Below, in pieces: positions 17,471 to 26,386 of a DNA stretch of 64,000 nucleotides (position 1 is the stretch's first letter; each line of letters starts with the position of its first letter). The stretch covers positions 2,359,480 to 2,423,479 of the forward strand of contig NZ_WPAG02000002.1 in NCBI RefSeq assembly GCF_013602415.1. The letters run 5' to 3'. The notes beneath the pieces were generated by a model, which saw only the letters and a program-made list of their open reading frames with translations, was not told the DNA's origin and made no database searches. This DNA comes from Rhodococcus sp. B50. GTDB lineage: Bacteria > Actinomycetota > Actinomycetes > Mycobacteriales > Mycobacteriaceae. Made by a program: the position numbers and the translations under genes.

Positions 17471-19275
17471 CTACCGAACTCGACCAAGCCCCGACACACG
17501 CTGCGCAGGCGGCGCGATCGCCGCGGCGCCACGTGCTCGCCGTCGCCCTCGCCCTGATCCTGCTGCAGACGATCCTCCGGACCGGGGTGGCCGCGACCGG
17601 CGAGTTCTACTGGGACGACCTGATCCTCGTCGGACGCTCGGGGTCGTATCCGCTGCTGTCCGACGCGTTCCTGCGATACGACCACGACGGTCACCTGATG
17701 CCCGCCGCCTTCCTCGTGGCGGGCATCGCCACAGCGATCGCGCCGTTGGAATGGTGGCCGGCGGCGGCCTCGCTCGTGGTCGGGCAGTTGCTCGCATCGC
17801 TGGCGGTGCTGCGGGTGCTCTGGTTGCTGCTCGGTCCGCGACGCGCCCTGTGGGGACCGCTGCTGTTCTACCTCCTCACCCCGCTGACCCTGCCGGCCTT
17901 CGCGTGGTGGGCGGCCGCGCTCAACGCGTTGCCGCTGCAAACGGCGCTCGCCTGGGTCGCGGGAGATGCGCTGCAGTACAGCAGGACCGGGCGACGACGC
18001 CATCTCGCGAGTGCACTCGTCGTCACCGCTGTAGCCCTGCTGTTCTTCGAGAAGTCCGTCCTCGTTCCGTTCGCCGCGTTCGCGACGGTCGCGCTCGCGT
18101 CTCACGTCGACGGGCTCGCGCGACCGGTCCGCCGCACCTGGGCGCAGGCCCGCCCGCTGTGGCTCGCGTCGGCGGCCGTGCTGGTCGGGTGGGCGGTCGG
18201 TTACGCGACAGTGGTCGAATCGCGGTTCGGGATTCCTCCGTGGTCGATGGTGGCCGGGCTGACCCATCACGGCATCTCCTACGGGCTGCTGCCGTCGCTG
18301 CTCGGAGGCCCGTGGGAGTGGGAGCGGTGGAATCCGAGCCCCCCGTGGGCCGATCCCCCGCTCGTGCTCGTCGTCGTCGCGTGGCTCGGCGTCGCTGTTG
18401 CAGCGGTGTGGACGGTGCGCCGGAGGCGCCGGACCGGGCCGGTGTGGCTCGCGACGATCGCCTACGTCCTGGCCTCGCTCGCGGCGATGATCAGCACGCG
18501 TTTCGGCCCGGAGACCACCTACGAGCTCGCCCGCACCCTGCGCTATTTCGCCGACTCGGCCGTGGTCGTCGCGATCGCCGCGGCGCTGATCCTGCGCGCC
18601 CCGCAGCGCGGCGCGTCGTCCCACCCTCGCGTCGTTCGGGCGGTCGCCTGGGCCTGCGCGGCCGCGTTCACCGTCGGCTCGCTGTGGTCGACCGCCACGT
18701 TCGCGCGCAGCTGGTCGGACAACCCGACCGGCGACTATCTCGGAGCGGCGAAGGCTGCGTTGACCGCCCGGCCCGACGACACCGTGCTCGACCATCCGGT
18801 GTCGGTGTGGATCCTGCTGCCGGTCACCTATCCGCACAACCTGGTGGGATCCGTCTTCTCGGCGCTACCGGGCCGGTCCGACATCCGCGATTACGCGACC
18901 GACCTCTGGGTCCTCGACGATGGCGGACACCGCACACCCGCCGAGCTGCTGCCGCTGCGGTCCGTCCCGCCCGGTCCCGAGCCGGACTGCGGCCATCTCG
19001 TCACCGCCGATGCCGTCACGGCCCTTCCGCTCGACTCCCCCGCGGGCGACTGGGAATGGACCGTGCAGGTGAACTACCGTGCGTCCGCCGACGGCACGAT
19101 CGATCTCGGCTTCCCCGGCCACGGCTCCGTCACGGTTCCCGTCACCGCAGGACTCGGCACGGTGTACGTCCGCGTCTCCGGAGACGGTTCGGCGTTGCAG
19201 GCCCGCTCGTCCACACCCGGCACCACCGTGTGCCTCGGAGGTGGGTCCCTCGGGGTCGTCGTCCCGCAGGGCTGA
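17467..19275 (+). CDS. Polytopic membrane protein, GT-C glycosyltransferase-like
   Basis: The 602-aa protein has about ten hydrophobic segments between residues 20 and 420 and a C-terminal soluble region of about 170 residues. The first loop after helix 1 carries FYWDDLILVGR, an acidic Asp-Asp pair where GT-C enzymes place catalytic acidic residues, which suggests transfer from a polyprenyl-phosphate sugar on the outer face of the membrane. I do not recognise a named family. The TTG at 17467 was chosen because it overlaps the corA stop by 4 bp (TTGA); no ATG is close by. It is probably translationally coupled to corA. Confidence 0.72.
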   Translation: MTTELDQAPTHAAQAARSPRRHVLAVALALILLQTILRTGVAATGEFYWDDLILVGRSGSYPLLSDAFLRYDHDGHLMPAAFLVAGIATAIAPLEWWPAAASLVVGQLLASLAVLRVLWLLLGPRRALWGPLLFYLLTPLTLPAFAWWAAALNALPLQTALAWVAGDALQYSRTGRRRHLASALVVTAVALLFFEKSVLVPFAAFATVALASHVDGLARPVRRTWAQARPLWLASAAVLVGWAVGYATVVESRFGIPPWSMVAGLTHHGISYGLLPSLLGGPWEWERWNPSPPWADPPLVLVVVAWLGVAVAAVWTVRRRRRTGPVWLATIAYVLASLAAMISTRFGPETTYELARTLRYFADSAVVVAIAAALILRAPQRGASSHPRVVRAVAWACAAAFTVGSLWSTATFARSWSDNPTGDYLGAAKAALTARPDDTVLDHPVSVWILLPVTYPHNLVGSVFSALPGRSDIRDYATDLWVLDDGGHRTPAELLPLRSVPPGPEPDCGHLVTADAVTALPLDSPAGDWEWTVQVNYRASADGTIDLGFPGHGSVTVPVTAGLGTVYVRVSGDGSALQARSSTPGTTVCLGGGSLGVVVPQG

Positions 19276-19287
19276 CAGCCCACCGGA

Positions 19288-20397
19288 TCAGGCTGTTTCG
19301 AGGAACCGCACATCGTGCGTGTCGGCTTCCGGAGCCGCGAAGCTCAGCAGGCGCATGCCCTCGGCCTCGAGCGCCGACCGGACGGACGCGGTGATCGTCC
19401 GCCACGGCGCCATCTCCACGGCGGCGGTGGCCCCGTCGGTGATCACGCGGGCACTGCCCGCGACCGTGCCCCCGACGAGAAGCAGCGGCGCGATGATCCC
19501 GTTCTGCGTCATGATCCGCGTGCGGTCCCCATCCGAGACGAATCGGGTGCGATCGGAATGCGAGAGCAGCACGTTGTCGAACGGCGCGAGGATCCGCACC
19601 GGGGCAGGGGCCGACGGGTCGGGTCGCGGCGCGTCGGGAAGATCGAACAGTTCCACTCCGCGCGCGTCCCGGAACACCACGAGCTGTGGGCGGAGCCGGT
19701 CGAAGATCTCGACGAGCCGCGTCAGGCCGCACCAGGTCTGCGCGTCCCGGACACTCGCGGGGCCGAAGGCCCCGAGATACCGCAGCAGCAACCGATCCGG
19801 GACGGGAAGGGCGGCCGGCGCGCCCACGTACTCGTCGAGGTGCGCCAGGCGTGGCTGTCCGGATCGTCCCCACAACCCGCGCGGAGGCACCTGCACGAGC
19901 GGGAGCAGGCACCGCACCGCATGCGACAACGCGGCCGGATCCTGGTCGGGGAACCGTTCGGCGAGCAACGGGCGCAGTTCGGCCTGGCTCCTCGGAGTGC
20001 CGGCCAACAGCTCCCGGGCAACCGACACGAGCGCCGGCCTGTCGAGACCGTGGAGCCCGACCCGGTGAGCCTTGTTCGCATCGACACCCCGGTCGAGGAC
20101 CGGTTGCACCCACGGACGCAGCGCGTGCGCGTCGGCGCCGGAGACCGCGAACACCGTGCCCCGCATCAACGCGATCCGGACCACCGCACGCGACTCCAGC
20201 AGGTCCGACAACGCCTCGGGCCGGAAGGTCCGTATGCGGGTCCACAGGGCGAAATACGGTGCGAGCGGTGCCTGGGCCTGCAGTCCCAGCAGATGCTCGA
20301 TCATCGTCAGGGCATCCGTGCTGCTCCGGCGCAGCAGGTGCTGGCGGGCCAGCGTGGCGCGTCCGAGCGCGCGGTCGGTGAGAACCGGGGCGATCAC
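19288..20397 (-). CDS. AlkZ-like DNA glycosylase (winged-helix HTH_42 family)
   Basis: The 369-aa protein has the winged-helix architecture often annotated only as a winged-helix DNA-binding protein (PF06224). Near the N-terminus it carries GLQAQAP, giving Q40-A-Q42, the QxQ catalytic motif of AlkZ, the Streptomyces glycosylase that unhooks azinomycin interstrand crosslinks (family knowledge). Later parts include GRSGQPRLAHLDEY and the conserved LAPFDNVLLSHSDRTR near residue 275. The GTG at 20397 overlaps the stop of the SUFU gene by 4 bp (GTGA), so the two are co-translated. Likely role: excision of bulky alkyl or crosslink lesions; the lesion is unknown. Confidence 0.8.
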   Translation of the reverse strand: MIAPVLTDRALGRATLARQHLLRRSSTDALTMIEHLLGLQAQAPLAPYFALWTRIRTFRPEALSDLLESRAVVRIALMRGTVFAVSGADAHALRPWVQPVLDRGVDANKAHRVGLHGLDRPALVSVARELLAGTPRSQAELRPLLAERFPDQDPAALSHAVRCLLPLVQVPPRGLWGRSGQPRLAHLDEYVGAPAALPVPDRLLLRYLGAFGPASVRDAQTWCGLTRLVEIFDRLRPQLVVFRDARGVELFDLPDAPRPDPSAPAPVRILAPFDNVLLSHSDRTRFVSDGDRTRIMTQNGIIAPLLLVGGTVAGSARVITDGATAAVEMAPWRTITASVRSALEAEGMRLLSFAAPEADTHDVRFLETA

Positions 20398-20984
20398 AGA
20401 CGTGCTTGTGCCCGGCGCGGGTCGCTCAGGTCGATGCCCGCTTCCTCCCACGCCTCGCGCAGCGCCTCTGTACCCTTCAGCCGCTTCCAAGCCGCTTCGG
20501 TACCGGTGATCGGGCGAGCCTCGAAGAAGTGGACCGGATCGGAGGGCTCGGGCAACTCCAGCGACGGCACGTCGGCCGTCTCGAGCAACACCGCGGTGAA
20601 CGGAGCACTCGGCCACAGCGGCTCACCGAGATCGAGCAGTGCGTCGTCGGTGAGGACGACCCCCTCCACGGCGGGCAGCGCAGCGAGCACCGCGAGAGTG
20701 CGATGGACCCCGGCGGTGATGCCCTCGCTGTCGCGCAGGCTCAGCAGCAGTTCGGCGCGCGGCCCCCGCGTCGGGTCGGCCACCATGTCGGTCGGATCGC
20801 CCATCGGATGCCGCGAGCATCCCAGAGTGGCGTACCGCAGGAGCTCTGCACCACGGAAGCGGAGGACCTCGATCGGTTCGAGACCGAGGAAGGTCACCGA
20901 CGCCGATTCCGGCTCCGGATCCCCCGGCACGGTCAGATGCTCGGCGAGGTGGCTGCGAACTGCGGTGAGAACTGCATCGGTCAC
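20394..20984 (-). CDS. SUFU (suppressor-of-fused) domain protein
   Basis: The 196-aa protein is almost entirely one SUFU-type domain (PF05076-like): YATLGCSRHPM, then GPRAELLLSLRD, a central LTDDALLDLGEPLW and FFEARPITGTEAAW. Bacterial SUFU proteins are frequent among immunity proteins of polymorphic toxin systems (published family analysis), but many are stand-alone proteins of unknown role. No toxin gene is adjacent. The GTG at 20984 is closely preceded by GCAGGA; an upstream GTG is possible. It overlaps the AlkZ-like gene by 4 bp and is divergent from the ParB/Srx-like gene across 73 bp. Confidence 0.75.
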   Translation of the reverse strand: MTDAVLTAVRSHLAEHLTVPGDPEPESASVTFLGLEPIEVLRFRGAELLRYATLGCSRHPMGDPTDMVADPTRGPRAELLLSLRDSEGITAGVHRTLAVLAALPAVEGVVLTDDALLDLGEPLWPSAPFTAVLLETADVPSLELPEPSDPVHFFEARPITGTEAAWKRLKGTEALREAWEEAGIDLSDPRRAQARL

Positions 20985-21057
20985 TCCTGCAATGTAGACC
21001 CCACCCCGCACATGCGGTTCCCACCCGGACCTCCGCACTGCCCGGTACCGTCGAAGC

Positions 21058-21903
21058 GTGGCTCGCGACACCGGTTTTCCGGTCTCCGACGCCGGCGACG
21101 ATTTCGCCCGGCAACGTCGGCGCGCCGAGTACGCCCGACTGATCGCATGGCTGCGCCGCGAACCGGCCGACGTCAACACGGTGCTGCCCTTCGACGACGT
21201 CGTCGCCGCACTCGGACGCCTCGGCGAACGACGACTCGGGCTGCACATCATCGAGGTCGCCTCGATCGTGGGCAGCGTCGACCGCGCCGACGATTTCGAC
21301 CGCCGTTTCCGTCCCACCTCGGCACGCCTGCGCACCCGGTGGGAACGCATCGCGGCGGCGCGGCGGCGCGGCGAGGCCATGCCCCCGATCTCCGTGTACC
21401 GGGTGGGGTCGATGCATTTCGTGCAGGACGGGCACCACCGCGTGTCGATCGCCTACGCGCAGGGCGACCGCACCATCGACGCCTACGTCACCGAGATCAC
21501 CACGAAGGTGCCCGCAGAGGGCATCACCGCCCGTCCCGATCTCGTGCGCAAGGACCACTTCCGGATGTTCCTCGGCCGCGTCCCCCTGCACGGCACCGCC
21601 CAGGACACGATCCGCGTGTCCGACCCGTGGGGATACGCCGAGCTGGCCGAGGCCGTCGAGGCGTGGGGCTTCCGCCTGATGCAGGATCTCGGCGAGTACC
21701 TCACGCGCGAGGAGATCGCGCGGCGCTGGTACGAGGAGGAATTCGTCCCCGTCGTCGCGATGGCCCGGGAAGCGGGGATGCTGCGCTCACGCACCGACGC
21801 CGAGGTGTACCTGTGGATAGCGAGCGAGCGCTACCGCCTCGTGCGACGGCACGTGTGGAGCGAGGAGATCGTCGACGAACTCCGGACCCGCGCGCCCCGC
21901 TGA
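21058..21903 (+). CDS. ParB/Srx-like fold protein
   Basis: The 281-aa protein contains a central ParB-N/sulfiredoxin-like segment (about 85-160: PPISVYRVGSMHFVQDGHHRVSIAYAQG) in which GHHR corresponds to the nucleotide-binding GxxR of the ParB fold. The N-terminal part has DVNTVLPFDDV and a helical bundle; the C-terminal part is helical. There is no ParB helix-turn-helix, so it is not a partition ParB. A TACCGT hexamer six nt before the GTG suggests leaderless transcription. It is divergent from the SUFU/AlkZ-like pair, and function is unknown. Confidence 0.7.
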   Translation: MARDTGFPVSDAGDDFARQRRRAEYARLIAWLRREPADVNTVLPFDDVVAALGRLGERRLGLHIIEVASIVGSVDRADDFDRRFRPTSARLRTRWERIAAARRRGEAMPPISVYRVGSMHFVQDGHHRVSIAYAQGDRTIDAYVTEITTKVPAEGITARPDLVRKDHFRMFLGRVPLHGTAQDTIRVSDPWGYAELAEAVEAWGFRLMQDLGEYLTREEIARRWYEEEFVPVVAMAREAGMLRSRTDAEVYLWIASERYRLVRRHVWSEEIVDELRTRAPR

Positions 21904-21913
21904 TGGACGATCT

Positions 21914-21952
21914 CGGTGGATCCGACCCCGTATCGCGGGGGCGGACCCACCG
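21914..21952. terminator. Convergent terminator between the ParB/Srx-like gene and sugC
   Basis: Arms 21914-21929 and 21937-21952 form a 16-bp stem with two mismatches around a 7-nt loop, placed midway in the 61-bp gap between two convergent stop codons. There is no T-tract on either side, so it could serve both strands weakly. Confidence 0.6.
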
Positions 21953-21964
21953 AAGTCCGTCGGG

Positions 21965-23131
21965 TCAGAGGGTGACGTTCGCGCCGGTGTCCTGGTCGAA
22001 CAGCGCGATCTTCGCGGGGTCGAACCACAACTGCACGGTCCTGCCCTTCGCGGCCTGCGACTCCACGGACAACCGCGCGACCAGCGATTCCGCCGACATG
22101 TCGGCGCCCGCGTCGGCGGCGAGTTCGTCGAGATCCTTCGACTGCACGCCCGGACCCTCGGCCGTGAAGTACGCGAACTTGTCGGATCCCATGGATTCGA
22201 GCACGTCGACCTCCGCGGAGAAGGTCACACCCGCTTCCCGCTGGGTCGGGTCGAGCAGGTCGGCGTCCTCGAAATGCTCCGGACGGATACCGACGACCAC
22301 CTGACGCGACGGATTGTTGCGGCGCACGACCTCCCACCGCTCGTCGGGAAGCCGGAACTCCCCGAACGACGTACGCACCGAACCGTTCTCGATCTGTCCC
22401 GGAACGAAGTTCATCGACGGCGACCCGATGAAGCCGGCGACGAACAGGTTCTTCGGGTGGTCGTACAGGTCCTGCGGGGCGCCGACCTGCTGCACGAGCC
22501 CGCCACGCATCACGACGACGCGGTCGCCGAGCGTCATCGCCTCGGTCTGGTCGTGGGTGACGTACACCGTCGTGGTGCCGAGACGCTTCTGCAGGCGCGC
22601 GATCTCGGTGCGCATCTGCACGCGCAGTTTGGCGTCGAGGTTCGACAGCGGCTCGTCCATGAGGAAGGCCTTGGGGCTGCGCACGATCGCACGTCCCATG
22701 GCCACGCGTTGCCGTTGGCCGCCCGACAGGTTGGCGGGTTTTCGGTCGAGATGCTGTGTGAGGTCGAGGATCCGGGCCGCTTCGTCGACCTTCCGGGCGA
22801 TCTCGTCCTTGGGCACCTTCGCGAGGGTGAGCGGGAACGCGATGTTGTCGCGCACCGACATGTGCGGATACAGCGCGTAGGACTGGAAGACCATCGCGAT
22901 GTCGCGGTCCTTCGGTGCCCGCTCGTTGACCCGCTCCCCCGCGATGCGCAGTTCGCCGTCGGAGATGTCCTCGAGACCGGCGATCATGTTGAGTGTGGTG
23001 GATTTTCCGCAGCCCGACGGGCCGACGAGGATGATGAACTCGCCGTCGGCGATCTCGAGATCCACGTCGCTGACAGCCTTCGCGCCGTCCGGATATTCCT
23101 TCGTCACCTTGTCGAGCACGATCTCGGCCAC
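21965..23131 (-). CDS. sugC: Trehalose ABC importer ATPase
   Basis: The 388-aa ATPase belongs to the MsmK/UgpC/SugC group: Walker A GPSGCGKST (residues 37-45), signature LSGGQRQRVAMGRAI, Walker B FLMDEPLSNLDA, the His-loop VTHDQTEA, and a C-terminal OB/TOBE regulatory domain (about 245-388). It drives the LpqY-SugA-SugB importer, which in mycobacteria recycles trehalose released from trehalose mycolates. The GTG at 23131 follows AGGGG by 8 nt and the sugB stop by 5 bp; a GTG four codons upstream is possible but has no spaced ribosome-binding site. Confidence 0.95.
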   Translation of the reverse strand: MAEIVLDKVTKEYPDGAKAVSDVDLEIADGEFIILVGPSGCGKSTTLNMIAGLEDISDGELRIAGERVNERAPKDRDIAMVFQSYALYPHMSVRDNIAFPLTLAKVPKDEIARKVDEAARILDLTQHLDRKPANLSGGQRQRVAMGRAIVRSPKAFLMDEPLSNLDAKLRVQMRTEIARLQKRLGTTTVYVTHDQTEAMTLGDRVVVMRGGLVQQVGAPQDLYDHPKNLFVAGFIGSPSMNFVPGQIENGSVRTSFGEFRLPDERWEVVRRNNPSRQVVVGIRPEHFEDADLLDPTQREAGVTFSAEVDVLESMGSDKFAYFTAEGPGVQSKDLDELAADAGADMSAESLVARLSVESQAAKGRTVQLWFDPAKIALFDQDTGANVTL

Positions 23132-23136
23132 GGTAG

Positions 23137-23970
23137 TCACCCCTTCACTGCGCCGGAGGTCAGTCCGGCCACGATTCGACGTTGGAAGATCAGGACGAAC
23201 ACGATGATCGGGATCGTGATGACGACGGCCGCCGCCGCGATCGACCCGGTCGGTTCCTCGAACTGCGATGCGCCCGTGAAGTTCGCGATCGCGGCCGGCG
23301 CGGTGATGGACCGCTCGGTGGAGGTCAGCGAGATCGCGAACAGCAGGTCGTTCCAGCAGAAGATGAACACCAGGATCGCCGCCGTGATGATGCCCGGGGC
23401 GGCGAGCGGGGCCACCACCTTGCGGAACGCCTGGCCCGGTGTCGCGCCGTCCATCTTCGCGGCCTTCTCGAGCTCCCACGGGATCTCCTTGAAGAAGGCC
23501 GACAGGGTGTAGATCGCGAGGGGCAGCGAGAAGGTGATGTACGGCAGGATCAGCGCCGCCCATGTGTCGAACAGTCCGAGCCCGCGCATGATCTCGAACA
23601 GCGGACTGACGAGGGAGATCTGGGGGAACATCGCGATGAGCAGTGCCACACCCACCAGGAGCTTCTTACCGGGGAAGTCGAGCCGGGCGATCGCGTAGGC
23701 CGCCATCGTCCCGAGGAGCACGGCGATGACGGTGGCGATCAGGCCGATGCCGATGGAGTTGATCAGGGCGCTCGTGAATGCGTCGGTGCGGAAGATCCCG
23801 CGGTAGTTGTCCAGAGTCCACTGCTGCGGGATGAAGCGACCGTCCTGGATGGTGCCGGGCGGTTTGAACGAGAGGCTGGCGATCCACAGCACCGGAACGA
23901 GTGCGTAGAGCAGGACGATCAGGTTCACCGCCGACCACGACAGCGTCCGTTTCCTGGTCTCGGCCATCAT
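23137..23970 (-). CDS. sugB: Trehalose ABC importer permease SugB
   Basis: The 277-aa binding-protein-dependent permease (MalG type) has six membrane helices and the EAA loop [20 protein letters not shown] near residue 195, which docks on SugC. Two ATGs are possible; the first (23970) overlaps the sugA stop as ATGA, the second (23967) lies at better distance from AAGGGGG. It lies between sugA and sugC in an operon with tight junctions. Confidence 0.95.
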   Translation of the reverse strand: MMAETRKRTLSWSAVNLIVLLYALVPVLWIASLSFKPPGTIQDGRFIPQQWTLDNYRGIFRTDAFTSALINSIGIGLIATVIAVLLGTMAAYAIARLDFPGKKLLVGVALLIAMFPQISLVSPLFEIMRGLGLFDTWAALILPYITFSLPLAIYTLSAFFKEIPWELEKAAKMDGATPGQAFRKVVAPLAAPGIITAAILVFIFCWNDLLFAISLTSTERSITAPAAIANFTGASQFEEPTGSIAAAAVVITIPIIVFVLIFQRRIVAGLTSGAVKG

Positions 23971-24917
23971 CGGCCCCCTTCGTCCGAGCCGGGTGCGGAC
24001 GCACCGAACAACTTGATGAACACGAACGCGATGATCGCGACGCACAGGAAGATCAGCACGCTGATCGCCGATCCGATTCCGAGGTTGAAGGCTCGGAACA
24101 GGTTGTCGTAGCCGAGGATCGACACCGACCCGGTGCCGTTGGCCCCGCGGGTGAGGACGTAGATGTTGTCGAAGATGCGGAAGGCGTCGAGTGTGCGGAA
24201 GAGCAGGGCCACCAGGATCGCCGGTTTCATCAGCGGCACGATGATCCGCACCAGGCGCGTCCACGCGCCGGCACCGTCGACCTGCGCCGCCTTGAGCAGA
24301 TCGTCGGGGACGAGTGCGAGACCGGCGAGGAGCAGCAGCGCCATGAACGGCGTGGTCTTCCACACCTCGGCGAGCACGATGATCGCCAGGGACGGAATCT
24401 GGTCGGTGAGCGGGGCGCTGCCGTCGGGCAGCAGATTCGCGAGATAGCCCGTGCCCGGGGTCCACGCGTAGTACCAGCTGTACGCGGCGGCGACGGTGAC
24501 GATGCCGTACGGAATCAGCACCACCGTGCGCACGACGCCCTTCCCGACGATGGTGCGGTGCATGACGAGTGCGATCGCCAGGCCGAGCACGAACTCGATC
24601 GCGACGGAGACGAGGGTGACGAACGAGGTGACGATGAAGGCCTGCCACCAGAATCCGTCGCTCAGCACCGCGACGTAGTTGGACAGTCCGACGAAGCGGC
24701 GTTCGTCGGGGAACCGCAGATCGTAGCGTTGCAGGCTGAGCCAGACGGCGTAGCCCACCGGGTAGGCCGTCACCGCGAGCATCACGATCGCCGCGGGTGC
24801 GACGAGCATCAGGCCGAGACGCCGTTCGGCCTTCTTCCCCTCGGACAGCGCCACTTTCGTCTTGGGCGACGATTCCTCGGGGGTCTCGTCGGTCGGCTTC
24901 GATTCGACGGCGGTCAC
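23967..24917 (-). CDS. sugA: Trehalose ABC importer permease SugA
   Basis: The 316-aa MalF-type permease begins with a charged cytoplasmic tail of about 30 residues ([15 protein letters not shown]), then six helices; the EAA loop is [20 protein letters not shown] near residue 225. The GTG start overlaps the lpqY stop by 4 bp (GTGA) and the gene overlaps sugB by 4 bp, so the operon lpqY-sugA-sugB-sugC is translationally coupled. Confidence 0.95.
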   Translation of the reverse strand: MTAVESKPTDETPEESSPKTKVALSEGKKAERRLGLMLVAPAAIVMLAVTAYPVGYAVWLSLQRYDLRFPDERRFVGLSNYVAVLSDGFWWQAFIVTSFVTLVSVAIEFVLGLAIALVMHRTIVGKGVVRTVVLIPYGIVTVAAAYSWYYAWTPGTGYLANLLPDGSAPLTDQIPSLAIIVLAEVWKTTPFMALLLLAGLALVPDDLLKAAQVDGAGAWTRLVRIIVPLMKPAILVALLFRTLDAFRIFDNIYVLTRGANGTGSVSILGYDNLFRAFNLGIGSAISVLIFLCVAIIAFVFIKLFGASAPGSDEGGR

Positions 24918-26272
24918 GGGATCAGTCCTTCCGAGTTGACCGCCTTGCGCACCTGTTCGGCGAGTTCCTCGACGGTGCGGGGCGGATCGATCTGGTCGAC
25001 CGGGTTGAGGGTGGCGGTCACCAGTGTCGAAATACTCTGGTAGGCGGGGGAAGCGGGACGCACCGCGGCGTTCTCGAGACCGGCACGGACCTCGCGCCAG
25101 GCCGGATAGGCCTCCTGGAAGGCCGGGTCGTCGTACAGGGCCGCGAGCGTCGGCGGGACGCCGCCGCCGATGGCATTGTTGCGCTGGTTCTCCTCGTTGC
25201 GCAGGCACTGCATGGCTTCGAACGCGAGATCGGGGTGGGTGCTCGTGCGGGCGACGGCGATGTTGAAACCGCCGATGGTGACCTGGGCGGGCTCACCGGG
25301 AATCACCGAAGGATACGGTGCGGGAAGGAAATTCTGTTCCCCGTCGACGGTCAGGACCGTGTTCCCGGTGTCCTGCGAGGTGACGTTGCCGTTGTCGTCG
25401 ATGAAGGGAAGAGCCGCCTCGTTCTCGATGATTCCGGGGAGCACGAACGGCCAGTTGACCTGGAACGCCGTGCGACCGCTCTCCATACCGAGGCGGACGG
25501 CTGCTTCGTCGGCCTGGTTCAGGGAGGGATCGGCGCCCGGCGCCGTCGCGACGCGCTTCATGATGTCGAGCGCGGTCACCGCCGCGTCGTTGTCGGTGAG
25601 CGTGACGGTGACCCCGTCCTCCCCGACCACCGAGCCTCCGGCACTCGAGAGCAGGGTGTTGAACCACACCATCAACCCCTCGTACTGCCGGCCCTGCACG
25701 CCGATCCACGACGGGCGGTCCTCCTCGGCGAGCCCGCTCGCGATCTCGATCATCTCGTCCCATGTCTCCGGAGGTTGCCCGTCCGGCATGAGATCCTTTC
25801 GGTACCAGAGCAACTGGGTGTTGGTGTTGAGCGGGGCGGCGTACAGCCGGTCCTTCCAGGTCGCCGATTCGAGGGGGCCTTCGAGCGTGCCCTCGGAGAC
25901 CGCGGCGGCCACGTCGTCGGGCAGCGGCAGTGCCCATCCGGCCTCCGCGAACTCGGCCGTCCACACGACGTCGAGGGTCATCAGGTCGAGACCCGGATCG
26001 TTGCCGGTCAGCCGCCTCGCCAACTGCAGTCGCTGGTCGTCGGCGTTCTTCGGAAGTGTCCTCTGCTCCACCCGATATCGACCCCCGGCCTCGGCGGTAC
26101 ACGCCTCGGCAGCCTGCGCGTACTGCTCGGCACCGTCGGCGGCCGTGTAGAAGGACAGGACCACGCCCTCCTCGTCGCTGCCGCACGCGGCCAGTCCCGA
26201 TGCCAGGAGCACCGCGGCCGCAGAGGCCGTGACCGCCCGGCTCACCCGCCGTCTCGTGCGCGTTCGTCTCAT
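24914..26272 (-). CDS. lpqY: Trehalose-binding lipoprotein
   Basis: The 452-aa protein starts with a basic n-region ([12 protein letters not shown]), a hydrophobic core and the lipobox LAAC (lipidated Cys near residue 30), followed by an extracellular solute-binding protein family 1 domain ([42 protein letters not shown]). It delivers trehalose to SugA/SugB. It is the first gene of the operon; the 114-bp gap to the Eis-like gene contains TATCGT (26309-26314, minus strand) as a possible -10 element about 37 nt before the ATG. Confidence 0.95.
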   Translation of the reverse strand: MRRTRTRRRVSRAVTASAAAVLLASGLAACGSDEEGVVLSFYTAADGAEQYAQAAEACTAEAGGRYRVEQRTLPKNADDQRLQLARRLTGNDPGLDLMTLDVVWTAEFAEAGWALPLPDDVAAAVSEGTLEGPLESATWKDRLYAAPLNTNTQLLWYRKDLMPDGQPPETWDEMIEIASGLAEEDRPSWIGVQGRQYEGLMVWFNTLLSSAGGSVVGEDGVTVTLTDNDAAVTALDIMKRVATAPGADPSLNQADEAAVRLGMESGRTAFQVNWPFVLPGIIENEAALPFIDDNGNVTSQDTGNTVLTVDGEQNFLPAPYPSVIPGEPAQVTIGGFNIAVARTSTHPDLAFEAMQCLRNEENQRNNAIGGGVPPTLAALYDDPAFQEAYPAWREVRAGLENAAVRPASPAYQSISTLVTATLNPVDQIDPPRTVEELAEQVRKAVNSEGLIP

Positions 26273-26386
26273 GCGCGACTCCGCTCCATCGGGGACCCTC
26301 GTGATCCGACGATAACGCCCGTACCGGCCAGCCGTAGCAAAACGAGCAGGGCGTACTTCCGGAGGGATTTCGGCGCGCCGGAGGGG

